In this document: piece after piece, positions 34,511 to 43,645 of the stretch
Position numbering within the stretch: the stretch's first letter is position 1
Layout: each line of letters begins with the position of its first letter
Assembly (NCBI RefSeq): GCF_002072175.1
Contig: NZ_MVIV01000003.1
Span: 231,938-295,937 of the forward strand
DNA: 64,000 bases
Direction: 5' to 3'
DNA from: Actinomyces gaoshouyii
Lineage (GTDB): Bacteria > Actinomycetota > Actinomycetes > Actinomycetales > Actinomycetaceae
Position numbers and translations under genes: made by a program
Notes under the pieces: model-generated
Database searches by the model: none
Told to the model about the DNA's origin: nothing
Seen by the model: only the letters and a program-made list of their open reading frames with translations

Positions 34511-34840
34511 TCACGACCCACTCGGCGAGGCACCGTGAGCACCCGTTCCCACCGGGGGAGCACCCGCCGGGCCCGCCGATCCGCTTCCCTCGGTGAATCG
34601 GGCACCGATCCGGTCGATAACGGTCACCCGGGCACCGCGAACCGGTCACCCGGGCGCATCGCCGGGCCCGCTCAGCCGCGCCGGCGGAATCGATGCGCCG
34701 GCGGGCCCCCATCGGTGAATCGGCAGTCGGGAATCCCCGACCGGTCACTGTCAGGCGCGCTCCGATCGGCGATGCTGGATGCGCCAGAACGATCTGGCTG
34801 ACATCCAAGACAACGCAGTCCCTCTCGAAACGAGCCTTGA
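34511..34840. promoter_or_regulatory. Repeat-rich regulatory region before the polyol permease
   Basis: No gene is seen in these 330 bases. Direct repeats are present: TCGGTGAATCGG at 34590-34601 and 34712-34723, CGGTCACCCGGGC at 34621-34633 and 34643-34655, and GCGCCGGCGG at 34678-34687 and 34695-34704. CCGGTCAC occurs again near 34741. DeoR-family repressors often bind repeated sites, so this may be a multi-site operator array. The region could also contain the DeoR-gene terminator. Confidence 0.5.
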
Positions 34841-36163
34841 ATGCCTAGATCCATTCCTGTCATCGCAGCGATCCAGAAGACCGGATTCCCCACCAATCTC
34901 GCCATTGGCTTCCTCGGCGTCATCATCTTCGTGATCGGAGATGGAATCGAAGCCGTGTGGATCACGAACTACTTCTCCTCCGACGACGTCGGGTTCTCGG
35001 TGGCGCAAGGGTCCACCATCGTCTCCTTCTACGGCGTCGTCGTCGCACTCGCGGCATTCCTGTCCGGGGCGCTGTGCGATGCCCTGGGCTGTCGAGCGGT
35101 CATGCTCACCGGACTGATATCCTTCCTCATCTTCGACGTCCTGTTCATCGTCGTCGGACTCCCCAGCCACTCGATGCCGCTCGTCCTGCTGTTCTACGGG
35201 CTGCGCGGATTCGGCTACCCCATGTTCGCCTACGGCTACCTCACCTGGACCATGATGGTCACGCCCCCGGAGCGCCAGTCCTCGGTCTCCGGCTGGTTCT
35301 GGTTCGCTTTCTCCCTGGGCATGCAGTTCCTCGGCTCCTATTTCTCGAGCTTCTTCCTGCCGGCCATCGGCCATATCGCCACTCTGTGGGCCGGGTGGAT
35401 CCTCGCGGCCATCGGCGGCATCATCACGATGCTCTTCCTGCGCCGGCACCCCTCGGCGAAGCAGACCGCGGGGATCTCGATCGCCAAGTCGGTCGGCTCG
35501 GCGGTATCCGTCCTCTGGCGCTACCCCAAGGTGTCGATCGGCGGCATCGTCAAGATCATCAACCTCTCCGGCCAGTACGGGATGCAAGTCTACTATGTCG
35601 TCTACCTCCACAAGGTATTCGGAATGCCGGAGTCCCAAGCCATCCTCGAGTTCTCCGTATTCGGTCTGGTCGCGATCATCGGCGACGTCTTCTGGGGCGT
35701 GGCCGGCGACCGGATCGGATGGAGAAACACCCTGCAATGGGCGGCCACCCCGATCACTTTCGCCTCCCTGGTGTACATGTACTTCATCCCGATCATCGCA
35801 GGACCGAACTTCTTCCTCATCGCGATCGGCACCGCTGGGATCGGCATCGGCCTGAGCGCGCACGTGCCCACCACTCCCCTGCTCGTGGCCCACGCGCACG
35901 GAGAGACCGGCAATGCCCTGGCCATCCTCAACCTCGGAGCCGGCCTGGGAGCATTCGTCGGCCCGGCCATCGTGACCATGCTCCTGGGCGACGAGAACAC
36001 CGCGCAGGGCTACTTCTTACCCGCGATGGCACTCGCCTTCATCTACGCCGTCTCCTTCCTGCTGTGCTTCGCCCTCAAGCTGCCCGGCAACGCGCGAATC
36101 CTCCACTCGGCGCCCGCACTGTCCGACAAGCCGGAGGAGGGAGCCGGCCACACGACCGCCTGA
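34841..36163 (+). CDS. Polyol permease, MFS (RbtT/DalT type)
   Basis: The 440-residue MFS transporter has about twelve helices. Its segments GFLGVIIFVIGDGIEAVWIT, LRGFGYPMFAYGYLTW and WGVAGDRIGWRNTLQW are typical of the ribitol/D-arabitol permease branch. It is likely to import a pentitol or hexitol with protons. The ribosome site before the ATG is weak (GAGCC). The gene lies downstream of a DeoR regulator and 132 bases upstream of a mannitol/arabitol-type dehydrogenase, a complete uptake-and-oxidation set. It differs from the 9-17 kb polyol operon, which has no such permease. Specificity is inferred. Confidence 0.88.
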   Translation: MPRSIPVIAAIQKTGFPTNLAIGFLGVIIFVIGDGIEAVWITNYFSSDDVGFSVAQGSTIVSFYGVVVALAAFLSGALCDALGCRAVMLTGLISFLIFDVLFIVVGLPSHSMPLVLLFYGLRGFGYPMFAYGYLTWTMMVTPPERQSSVSGWFWFAFSLGMQFLGSYFSSFFLPAIGHIATLWAGWILAAIGGIITMLFLRRHPSAKQTAGISIAKSVGSAVSVLWRYPKVSIGGIVKIINLSGQYGMQVYYVVYLHKVFGMPESQAILEFSVFGLVAIIGDVFWGVAGDRIGWRNTLQWAATPITFASLVYMYFIPIIAGPNFFLIAIGTAGIGIGLSAHVPTTPLLVAHAHGETGNALAILNLGAGLGAFVGPAIVTMLLGDENTAQGYFLPAMALAFIYAVSFLLCFALKLPGNARILHSAPALSDKPEEGAGHTTA

Positions 36164-36295
36164 CGCCGCCCCGCGCCCATGGGCACCGCCGCGCTCCGGC
36201 GCGCGAGCGATTCATCGACAGCCGCCGGGCGACAGCCCCCATATCCATCGCCATATCCATCGCCAGATGACCACCACCGACTCAAGGAGAGAACC

Positions 36296-37747
36296 ATGAC
36301 CACCAGCCTCGCCGACTCGCCCCTGGCCCCCGCCTACGACCGCTCGGCCATCACCACCGGGATCGTCCACTTCGGCGTCGGGGGATTCCACCGCGCTCAC
36401 CACGCCATGTACATAGACCGCCTCATGCGCGAGGGCAAGGCGCTGGACTGGGGCATCTGCGGTGTCGGGCTCCTCCCGGCCGACACCGCCATGCGCGATG
36501 CCCTGACAGGCCAGGACACCCTTTACTCGCTCACCCTCAAGCACCCCGACGGGCATCTCGAGCCCACGATCATCGGCTCCATCCACCGCTACCTGTACGC
36601 CCCCGAGGCCCGCGCGGAGGTGCTTGACGCGCTCACCGCGCCAACCACGCGGATCGTCTCCCTGACCGTCACCGAGGGCGGCTACAACATCGACGACGCC
36701 ACCGGCGTCTTCCGCACCGACGCCGAGGGGGCGGTCCACGACGCCGCCAACCCCGGTGAGCCGACGACGGCGTTCGGCTACATCGTGGAGGCACTGCGCC
36801 GTCGCCGCGAGGAGGGCACCGCCCCATTCACGGTCATGAGCTGCGACAACCTGCCCGGCAATGGGAGGGTGGCCCGCGCCGCCGTCGTCTCCCAGGCCCG
36901 GATGAGCGACCCGGAGCTGGCCAACTGGATCGACACGAGCGTCTCCTTCCCCAACTGCATGGTGGATCGGATCACCCCCCGCACCACCGATGAGGACATC
37001 GCCCTGGTGCGCTCCGAGCTCGGCGTCGACGACGCCTGGCCGGTTGTGGCCGAGCCCTTCACCCAGTGGGTGCTTGAGGACGAGTTCCCCGCCGGGCGCC
37101 CTGCGTACGAGGAGGTCGGCGTGCAGATGGTGAGTGACGTCGTCCCTTACGAGCTCATGAAGCTCCGGCTGCTCAACGCCTCCCACCAGGCCCTGGCGCA
37201 CTGGGGACGACCGCTGGGGATGACCTATGGGCACGAGGCCGCCGCCGACCCGCAGATCGCCGCCTGGACCCGCGCCTACCTGGAGCGCGAGGCCCTGCCG
37301 ACGCTGCGCCCAGTGCCGGGTATCGATCTGCCCGCCTACGTGGACTCGCTATTCGAGCGCTTCACGAACGCGGCGATCGCCGACACCCTGGCGCGCCTGG
37401 CCTTCTTCGGCCCCTCGGGCATGCCCAAGTTCGTGCTGCCCACGATCCGGGAGAACCTCGAGGCGGGCCGCTCCATTCGGCTGGGCGCGGCGCTGTGCGC
37501 CGCCTGGGCCTGGTGCGCCGAGGGCGTCGACGAGACCGGCAGGCCGATCCCGGACGCCCAGGACCACCTGGAGGACTACGGCCGGCGCCAGCGCGACGGC
37601 GAGGAGGGCGCCTTCCTCACCAATGAGGAGGTCTTCTCCGACCTGGGCTCCGATGAACGGTTCCGCTCAGCCTTCCTCGCCGAGCTCGCCGCCATCAAGG
37701 AGCAGGGCGCGCGCGCCCGGATGGAGGCCACTCTCAGCGAGGACTGA
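36296..37747 (+). CDS. Long-chain polyol dehydrogenase (mannitol 2-dehydrogenase / D-arabitol dehydrogenase family)
   Basis: This NAD-dependent enzyme of 483 residues should oxidise mannitol to fructose or arabitol to xylulose. The N-terminal Rossmann motif is GIVHFGVGGFHRAHHAMYID, the conserved middle SCDNLPGNGRVARAAVV, and the catalytic KLRLLNASHQALAHWG holds the Lys, Asn and His of the polyol-specific family. The ATG at 36296 has AAGGAG six bases upstream; a longer in-frame reading has none. CCATATCCATCG is repeated in tandem before it, near 36240-36263. The permease upstream should supply its substrate. A hairpin follows at 37823-37867. Confidence 0.9.
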   Translation: MTTSLADSPLAPAYDRSAITTGIVHFGVGGFHRAHHAMYIDRLMREGKALDWGICGVGLLPADTAMRDALTGQDTLYSLTLKHPDGHLEPTIIGSIHRYLYAPEARAEVLDALTAPTTRIVSLTVTEGGYNIDDATGVFRTDAEGAVHDAANPGEPTTAFGYIVEALRRRREEGTAPFTVMSCDNLPGNGRVARAAVVSQARMSDPELANWIDTSVSFPNCMVDRITPRTTDEDIALVRSELGVDDAWPVVAEPFTQWVLEDEFPAGRPAYEEVGVQMVSDVVPYELMKLRLLNASHQALAHWGRPLGMTYGHEAAADPQIAAWTRAYLEREALPTLRPVPGIDLPAYVDSLFERFTNAAIADTLARLAFFGPSGMPKFVLPTIRENLEAGRSIRLGAALCAAWAWCAEGVDETGRPIPDAQDHLEDYGRRQRDGEEGAFLTNEEVFSDLGSDERFRSAFLAELAAIKEQGARARMEATLSED

Positions 37748-37822
37748 GCCGCGGTCGCGGCTGCACGGTCCGGAAAGGCTCCCAGCGCGCCGATCCCCGG
37801 GATCGGGTCCGCCGGCGATACC

Positions 37823-37867
37823 GGAGGCCCCGGCCCCCTCCCCATCCTGGAGGGCGCCGGGGCCTCC
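37823..37867 (+). terminator. Hairpin after the polyol dehydrogenase
   Basis: Perfect 12-base arms GGAGGCCCCGGC (37823-37834) and its complement (37856-37867) enclose a second inner stem (CCCTCC/GGAGGG). The sequence is a near copy of the second hairpin after lutC. It lies 75 bases after the dehydrogenase stop. Confidence 0.8.
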
Positions 37868-37887
37868 GCACACCTCAGCGATTACAC

Positions 37888-37902
37888 AGGCAAGCCTTGC
37901 CT
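37888..37902. promoter_or_regulatory. Iron-box-like palindrome upstream of lldD
   Basis: AGGCAAGCCTTGCCT is a perfect palindrome apart from its central base. It keeps 11 of the 13 fixed bases of the DtxR/IdeR inner consensus AGGTNAGNCTNACCT; the two changes are symmetric (T to C, A to G). TTACAC precedes it and TGCTAT follows, so it occupies a possible promoter spacer, as the true iron box does at 2641-2659. It lies about 130 bases before lldD. It may instead bind another DtxR-family protein such as a manganese regulator. Confidence 0.45.
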
Positions 37903-38029
37903 TGCTATTTCAGCGGCCTCAGAGCATACTTCGACGTGCGCCAGACCTAGACCAAGGTCCCAGCATTGTCCGATCGCCGCAGCAGCCACCGCCCACTGCG
38001 GCACCACCAGCCGACAAAGAGGTAGCACT

Positions 38030-39298
38030 GTGGTGAAGCGCCAGTTCCCCAGACCATCCGAGATCTTCGAACTCCTGCAGTTCAAGTCCCCCGACTTCAA
38101 CGCGCGCCGTCGCCGCCTTGCCGCAGCTCAGACGATCTGGGACCTTCGCACTATCGCCAAGCGCACCACACCCGCCGCCGCCTTCGATTACACCGACGGC
38201 TCCGCCGACGAGGAGATCTCCCTGCGCCGCGCCCGTCAGGCCTTCCGGGACATCGAATGGCACCCGGACATCCTGCGCCCCGCGCCGGAGACCGACACCT
38301 CCTGCTCCATCCTCGGCGGGCGCTCCTCACTCCCCTTCGGCATCGCCCCCACCGGATTCACCCGCCTCATGCAGACCGAGGGCGAGATCGCCGGGGCCAC
38401 CGCCGCCGGCGCCGCGGGCATCCCCTTCAGCCTGTCCACGCTGGGGACCACGTCCATGGAGGATGTCGCCGCCGCCAATCCCAGCGGCCGCAACTGGTTC
38501 CAGCTCTACGTCACCCGCCAGCGCGAGATCTGCTACGGGCTGGTCGAGCGCGCGCAGAGGGCCGGCTTCGACACCCTCATGTTCACCGTGGACGTGCCCA
38601 CCGCCGGGGCCCGCCTGCGGGACAAGCGCAATGGGTTCTCCATCCCGCCGCGGATCACCGCCGGAACGGTCCTCAACACGGCGATGTACCCGCGCTGGTG
38701 GTTCGATTTCCTGACCACCCCGAAGCTGGAGTTCGCGTCCCTGTCCTCCACCGACGGCACGGTGGGCGAGCTGCTCGACTCCGTCATGGACCCCACGATC
38801 TCCGACGACGACCTCGCCGTCATCCGCTCCATGTGGACGGGCAGGATCATCGTCAAGGGGGTCCAGAACGTGCAGGACTCCAAGCGGCTCGTCGACCTCG
38901 GCGTCGACGGGATCCTGCTGTCCAATCATGGCGGGCGCCAGATGGACCGCGCCCCCGTCCCCTTCCGCCTCCTGCCCGAGGTCCTGCGGGAGGTGGGCAA
39001 GGACACCACGGTCATGATCGACACCGGCATCATGCATGGTCAGGACATCATCGCCGCCGCCGCTCTGGGATCGAAGTTCTCACTGGTGGGCCGCGCCTAC
39101 CTGTACGGCCTCATGGCCGGCGGCCGGGCCGGGGTGGACCGCATGATCGAGATTCTCGCCGATCAGATCGTGCGCACCATGCGCCTGCTCGGGGTCGCCA
39201 CCATCGAGGAGCTAGAACCCCGTCACATCACCCAGCTCACCCGCCTCGTCCCCGTGAGCCGACAGGTCGCCGCGGCGGAGGCGAGCCTCAGCCGCTAA
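38030..39298 (+). CDS. lldD: FMN-dependent L-lactate dehydrogenase
   Basis: LldD oxidises L-lactate to pyruvate and reduces quinone. The 422-residue alpha-hydroxy-acid dehydrogenase barrel has the substrate loop [36 protein letters not shown] and the active-site signature [17 protein letters not shown] with the catalytic His. The start is one of two adjacent GTG codons (38030 or 38033), with AGAGG eight bases upstream. It is preceded by an iron-box-like palindrome. With LutABC at 30491-33494 the organism has two lactate oxidation routes within 9 kb, one Fe-S based and one flavin based. Confidence 0.9.
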   Translation: MVKRQFPRPSEIFELLQFKSPDFNARRRRLAAAQTIWDLRTIAKRTTPAAAFDYTDGSADEEISLRRARQAFRDIEWHPDILRPAPETDTSCSILGGRSSLPFGIAPTGFTRLMQTEGEIAGATAAGAAGIPFSLSTLGTTSMEDVAAANPSGRNWFQLYVTRQREICYGLVERAQRAGFDTLMFTVDVPTAGARLRDKRNGFSIPPRITAGTVLNTAMYPRWWFDFLTTPKLEFASLSSTDGTVGELLDSVMDPTISDDDLAVIRSMWTGRIIVKGVQNVQDSKRLVDLGVDGILLSNHGGRQMDRAPVPFRLLPEVLREVGKDTTVMIDTGIMHGQDIIAAAALGSKFSLVGRAYLYGLMAGGRAGVDRMIEILADQIVRTMRLLGVATIEELEPRHITQLTRLVPVSRQVAAAEASLSR

Positions 39299-39429
39299 GG
39301 GCCACGGATCCACGGATCACGCCGGGCGAGGTCGGATCCCGGCCGATCGCCCCGACCGGCACCGCGTCCCGCCTCCAGGCTCCTCGCCTATGATGGGACC
39401 GCTCCGCCCCCGTTCCCGAACCAGATTGG

Positions 39430-39771
39430 ATGCCCATGGCCCCCTCCATCACCAGTCGCGATGTCCAGCTCAAGGATTTCAGGAGGGTTCGCACGGGCTC
39501 CCGCTACGTCATCGAGGATGTGGACGCGACGATGGAGCGCGCCGCTCATGCCCTGCGCGCATGGGAGGGAAGGGGAGCGCCGACCCTCATGGCCTCGATG
39601 AGCACCGCCCCGGGAGGAAAGGACATCCTGACCGCCGATCGGCTGCTGAACACCCTATTCGACGACCTGTGGATGCCTTTCCGGACCGGTTACTCCCAGG
39701 AAGAGGTCGATGAATACCTCGATGAGGTGACCGAAGCGCTCAAGGATTGGGAATCGGGCGCACCGCGCTGA
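39430..39771 (+). CDS. Small DivIVA-motif protein
   Basis: The 113-residue protein has no full recognised domain. Its C-terminal segment FDDLWMPFRTGYSQEEVDEY continuing into LDEVTEALKDWE matches the short DivIVA motif (F-x-GY-x2-EEVD-x-FLD). A similar but weaker unit may be present earlier (LKDFRRVRTGSRYVIEDVDA with TMERAAHALRAWE). The start may be ATG 39430 or 39436. It lies beside lysS, convergent with it. A role in polar growth or septation, through binding of a larger DivIVA or membrane, is inference. It is too short to form the long coiled coil of DivIVA itself. Confidence 0.6.
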   Translation: MPMAPSITSRDVQLKDFRRVRTGSRYVIEDVDATMERAAHALRAWEGRGAPTLMASMSTAPGGKDILTADRLLNTLFDDLWMPFRTGYSQEEVDEYLDEVTEALKDWESGAPR

Positions 39772-39788
39772 GGCGCCACCGGGCCGGC

Positions 39789-41495
39789 TCAGCCGCGCTT
39801 GACGATGGGGAAGGTGATCGTCTCACGGATCCCCTGGCCGGTCAGCGCCATCAGCAGGCGGTCGATGCCCATGCCCATGCCGCCGCAGGGCGGGAAGCCC
39901 TGCTCCATGGCAACGAGGAAGTCCTCGTCGAGAACCATGGCCTCCGGGTCACCGTTGGCCGCCGCGAGGGCCTGCGCCTCGAAGCGCTCGCGCTGAACCA
40001 CCGGGTCGGCCAGCTCGGAGTAGGCGGTGCCCAGTTCGAAGCCGCGCACGTACAGGTCCCACTTCTCCGTCAGTCCCGGCTTGGAACGGTGATAGCGGGT
40101 CAGCGGCGAGGTGTCCTCGGGGAAGTCGTAGACGAAGGTCGGGGCCCACAGGGAGTCGCCGACGGTCACCTCGAAGATGTCCTCGGCGATCTTGCCGGCC
40201 ACCGCGTAGTCGTCGACCTCCAGGCCCAGCTTCTCGGCGATGCGGACGAGATCCTCACGCGGGGTGCCCACGGTGATCTCCTCGCCGACGGCCTCGGAGA
40301 TGGAGGTGTAGAGGTCGATCTTCGCCCACTCGCCGGATAGGTCGTACTCGGTGCCATCCGCGAGTACGACGACCTCCCCGCCCTCGGGAAGGCCGAAGGC
40401 GTCACGGGCCGCCTGCTGGACGAGGTTGCGAGTCAGCTCCGCCATGCCGTTGTAGTCCGAGTAGGCCTCGTAGGCCTCCAGGGCGGCGAACTCCGGGGAG
40501 TGGGAGGAGTCGGCGCCCTCGTTGCGGAAGTTGCGGTTGATCTCGAACACGCGGTCCACGCCGCCCACGACCGCCCGCTTGAGATAGATCTCCGTGGCGA
40601 TGCGCAGGTAGAGATCCATGTCGAAGGCGTTCATGTGGGTGACGAACGGGCGCGCGGCGGCGCCGCCGTGGATGACCTGGAGCATAGGGGTCTCCAGCTC
40701 CACGTAGTCGCGGCGGTGGAAGTTCTCGCGCAGGGAGCGCACGACGGCGGCGCGGATGCGCACCATGTCGCGGGCCGCCGGGCGGGTGAGGAGGTCGAGC
40801 TCGCGGCGGCGCACCCGCTGCTCCTCGGACAGGGTGACGGCCTCGCCGGCCTCGTTGGTCCAGGTCTTGGGCAGGGGGCGCAGGGCCTTGGAGGCGATGC
40901 GCCAGGCCGGGACCTCGAGGGCATCGTCGCCGGCGGCGGCGAGATCGTCGGCGCCATGGCCCTCGCACAGGAGCGGCTCGGCGAAGACGGAGAGCTCGCC
41001 GCGGCGGGAGGTGCCCACGTGGCCGTGGACGAAGAGGTGATCGCCGAGGTCGACGTCCGCCTTGAAAGCGGCGAGCGAGGAGTGCCCCCGGCCGGGCAAT
41101 GACTTGGCCGACAGCATCGCCTGCAGAGTGGTGCCGGCGCCGTCGGCCAGAGTGACGAAGCAGAGCTTGCCGGTGTTGCGCAGGAAGACGACGCGGCCGG
41201 CCACACCCACGACGTCCTCGGTCTCCTCACCGGCGGCCAGGTCCGCGTACTTCGCGCGGACGGCGGCGATCGTGGTGGTCAGGGGGAGCTGGACGGGATA
41301 GGGGTCCCAGCCCTCGGCGCGCAGGCGCTCACGCTTGCCGGCGCGGATGGCGAACTGCTCACCGGGGCTCGGCTCGGCCTTGGACTGCTTCGGCCCGCCC
41401 TGCGCGGGGGGCTCAGCGGAGGGAGCAGCGGGGGGAGTCACAGGGGCGTCGGCCAGGGGGGATGCCTCGGGGGCAGTGGGGTTATCGTCGATCAC
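39789..41495 (-). CDS. lysS: Lysyl-tRNA synthetase, class II
   Basis: LysS charges tRNA-Lys. The 568-residue enzyme has an OB-fold anticodon-binding domain ([20 protein letters not shown]). The class II catalytic domain carries motif 1 near [20 protein letters not shown], motif 2 [20 protein letters not shown] and motif 3 [13 protein letters not shown]. The first ~45 residues are Pro/Ala-rich and dispensable by appearance. The start is GTG at 41493-41495. It is not in a visible operon. Gene order near pan and fol genes agrees with other actinobacteria. Confidence 0.95.
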   Translation of the reverse strand: MIDDNPTAPEASPLADAPVTPPAAPSAEPPAQGGPKQSKAEPSPGEQFAIRAGKRERLRAEGWDPYPVQLPLTTTIAAVRAKYADLAAGEETEDVVGVAGRVVFLRNTGKLCFVTLADGAGTTLQAMLSAKSLPGRGHSSLAAFKADVDLGDHLFVHGHVGTSRRGELSVFAEPLLCEGHGADDLAAAGDDALEVPAWRIASKALRPLPKTWTNEAGEAVTLSEEQRVRRRELDLLTRPAARDMVRIRAAVVRSLRENFHRRDYVELETPMLQVIHGGAAARPFVTHMNAFDMDLYLRIATEIYLKRAVVGGVDRVFEINRNFRNEGADSSHSPEFAALEAYEAYSDYNGMAELTRNLVQQAARDAFGLPEGGEVVVLADGTEYDLSGEWAKIDLYTSISEAVGEEITVGTPREDLVRIAEKLGLEVDDYAVAGKIAEDIFEVTVGDSLWAPTFVYDFPEDTSPLTRYHRSKPGLTEKWDLYVRGFELGTAYSELADPVVQRERFEAQALAAANGDPEAMVLDEDFLVAMEQGFPPCGGMGMGIDRLLMALTGQGIRETITFPIVKRG

Positions 41496-41919
41496 AGCCC
41501 GAGTCTACGGCTCCTCCACGCGCGCCGGACCGGCCCGCACCGTGATCCGCGTCGAAGTCAGTCCGCAGGCTTGTGGATGACTGGCGTCCCGATCGGGGAG
41601 GCGCGCACTTGGATGAGCGCCCAAGACGCCGGCCGACGAGGACCTCGTGAACGATGAACTGGAGGCGATCGCGGTCGACGATGCCGCCCTGGGCCAGGGC
41701 GCCATCGTCGAGGAACTGCGGGATCCACTGACCAGCCGCTATGACGCCGGCGCCCGGAAACGACTGGAGGAGGTCGTGCCGAGGACGCGATCCCCTCCGG
41801 AGAGTCTCACCGCCCATCGAGCGGTGGCTGCCGATCACGCTGTTCCGCGAGATCGCAACGTTTCTCCGCCGGGGCAAGAGAAGCGTGCCGAGGCTGAGCG
41901 CGCAGAACCGCGTCGAGGC
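41496..41919. other. Intergenic region between lysS and panD, possible decayed coding sequence
   Basis: These 424 bases hold no gene I can support. Several short frames on both strands have uneven composition. One plus-strand stretch (about 41790-41870) reads PPIERWLPITLFREIATFLR, which looks more protein-like than a random shadow frame. It has no ribosome site and no clear homologue by sight. It may be the remnant of an inactivated gene. It also contains the promoter of lysS on the minus strand. Confidence 0.35.
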
Positions 41920-42375
41920 TCAGGCACGGGCCTCGGCGAGCGGAATGCCAGAGGGACACAGGCCCTGGAGGCGAGCGGCCGCCGAGTCCATGGGCACGCC
42001 TCCGGGCTCGGCGGAGCGCTCGACGATCCGGTTCCTGGCGTCGACGAAGACGACGCGCGGCTGGTAGGCACGGGCCTCCTCATCGCTCATCTGCCCGTAG
42101 GCGATGAGGATGATGACATCGCCCGGGCTGACCAGGTGGGCGGCGGCGCCGTTGACACAGATCTGGCCGCTGCCGCGCTCGCCGGGGATGACGTAGGTGG
42201 ACAGGCGGTTGCCGTTGGCGCAATCGCAGATGTCCACCCGCTCACCGGGCAGGAGATCGGCGGCTTCAAGGAGCGCGGCATCCACGGTGATCGAGCCGAC
42301 GTAGTCGAGGTCGGCCTGGGTGACGGTGGCGCGGTGGATCTTGGACGTCATCATCGTCCGGGTGCGGGTGCTCAT
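41920..42375 (-). CDS. panD: Aspartate 1-decarboxylase
   Basis: PanD makes beta-alanine from aspartate for pantothenate synthesis. The 151-residue proenzyme carries the self-cleavage site in [20 protein letters not shown], where Gly-Ser cleavage gives the pyruvoyl group. [20 protein letters not shown] and [20 protein letters not shown] complete the fold. The start is one of three ATGs (42375, or two adjacent ones eight codons in), none with a good ribosome site. It lies downstream of panC on the same strand, with a palindromic repeat in the gap. The C-terminal tail is slightly longer than usual. Confidence 0.93.
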   Translation of the reverse strand: MSTRTRTMMTSKIHRATVTQADLDYVGSITVDAALLEAADLLPGERVDICDCANGNRLSTYVIPGERGSGQICVNGAAAHLVSPGDVIILIAYGQMSDEEARAYQPRVVFVDARNRIVERSAEPGGVPMDSAAARLQGLCPSGIPLAEARA

Positions 42376-42483
42376 CGCGAATCAGCCTAGACGGCCGCAG
42401 GGGCGGCACCAGCCCCCGGATGAGAGGTCTGCACCACTATCGCCGGTGCCGTCCTTGCGGTCTCGGCCAGGATTCGCGGTCTC

Positions 42484-42534
42484 GGCCCCGCTTCGCGCCC
42501 TCATCCTCGCCGTTTGAAGGCGCGAAGCGGGGCC
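42484..42534. repeat. Inverted repeat (family 2, copy 2) between panC and panD
   Basis: Perfect 16-base arms GGCCCCGCTTCGCGCC (42484-42499) and complement (42519-42534) enclose a 19-base loop. The loop and inner arms (GCGCCCTCATCCTCGCCGTT) match the element at 25692-25762 at 26 of 29 positions. Outer GGTCTC on the left also recurs in the other repeats. It lies between two minus-strand genes. Confidence 0.85.
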
Positions 42535-42575
42535 AGCCGGTATGTGAGGCCCGAGGGCGCAGGCATCAGCGCCGG

Positions 42576-43547
42576 TCAGCACGTCAGGGGCACACGGGCG
42601 TTGTCGATGAGGCGGGTGGCGCCCACGCGGGCCGCGAGCGCGAGCAGTCCCTGGCGCGGCTCGGCCTGCGCCTGCTCCTCCCGCGTCTTGGGGCCCGCGG
42701 CCAGCCCGAGCCCGGCGCCCGCCAGGTCCACGAAGGTCTCCGGGTCCACGAGCGCGACGTAGTCGACCTCGACGCCGGGCGCAGTCTCCAGGTGGGTCAG
42801 CGCGGCGGTGCGGATGCGCGACGCGTCCGCCCCCGCGTCGGCCGCCGCCCGGCCGGCCTCCAGGGCTTGGGACAGGGCGAGAGCCTGCCGGCGCTGCTCG
42901 GGGCCGAGATAGGCGTTGCGCGAGCTCATGGCCAGGCCATCGGGTTCACGACGGATGTCCACTGCCACGATCTCCACGGGCACGGCGAGGTCGCGGACCA
43001 TGGCGCTGACGATGGCGAGTTGTTGGGCGTCCTTGCGCCCGAACATCGCCCACCTGGGGGCCGTCAGGTGCAGGAGGGCGAGCACCACCTGGCACACGCC
43101 GCCGAAGTGCGTGGGCCGTGAGCGCCCCTCCAGGACTGTGGCGATGGGGCCGGGGTCGATGCGCACTCCCGGCTCGCCTCCCGGGTACATGACCTCGGGG
43201 GTGGGTGCGAAGACGATGAGCCTGCCCACGCGCAGGGCACCGTCATCCCTCGTGAGCGCGCCGGTGAGCCCTGCGACGTCGGCCTCGAGGGTGCGCGGGT
43301 AGGCGTCGAGATCCTCACCGGGGGCGAACTGGAGGGGGTTGACGAAGATGGTGACGACGACGGTCCCGAACTCCCCCACGCGGCGCGCGGCCTCGATGAC
43401 GAGATCGAAGTGGCCCTGGTGGAGGGCGCCCATGGTCATGACAACGGCGCGCGGCGCGGCATCGCCCGCGAGGGCGTCGGCGAGCTCCGCGCGAGTGCGG
43501 GCCAGGACAGCGGGGGACGGTACGACGGAGCCGGTCATGGCGTTCAC
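42576..43547 (-). CDS. panC: Pantothenate synthetase
   Basis: PanC condenses pantoate and beta-alanine with ATP. The 323-residue enzyme has VVMTMGALHQGHFDLV (HxGH nucleotide motif), VTIFVNPLQFAPGEDLDAYP, THFGGVCQVV, MFGRKDAQQLAIV and DGLAMSSRNAYLG. These are all the expected active-site segments. A roughly 20-residue insert (GLGLAAGPKTREEQAQAEPR) near the C-terminus is unusual but probably surface-exposed. The start is ATG 43547 or the second ATG three codons in. It follows the DUF2520 gene and precedes panD, the common actinobacterial order. panB is not in the window. Confidence 0.94.
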   Translation of the reverse strand: MNAMTGSVVPSPAVLARTRAELADALAGDAAPRAVVMTMGALHQGHFDLVIEAARRVGEFGTVVVTIFVNPLQFAPGEDLDAYPRTLEADVAGLTGALTRDDGALRVGRLIVFAPTPEVMYPGGEPGVRIDPGPIATVLEGRSRPTHFGGVCQVVLALLHLTAPRWAMFGRKDAQQLAIVSAMVRDLAVPVEIVAVDIRREPDGLAMSSRNAYLGPEQRRQALALSQALEAGRAAADAGADASRIRTAALTHLETAPGVEVDYVALVDPETFVDLAGAGLGLAAGPKTREEQAQAEPRQGLLALAARVGATRLIDNARVPLTC

Positions 43548-43645
43548 ACTACTGCGCCCGGGCCGATCCGCGCCCGGGCGCGCCTCGCGGGGGTCGGACC
43601 GCTGACGGGGCGCGCGAGCCGGGCGCGAACGGGCGCCGTTGCTCG

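Noticed and set aside
34590..34723. CRISPR-like array
   Set aside because: Repeats are 10-13 bases, of three kinds, only two copies each and irregularly spaced; no cas genes are present.
36240..36263. CCATATCCATCG tandem repeat before the polyol dehydrogenase as an operator
   Set aside because: Only two units, not palindromic, in a short gap of 132 bases; a replication slip is equally likely.
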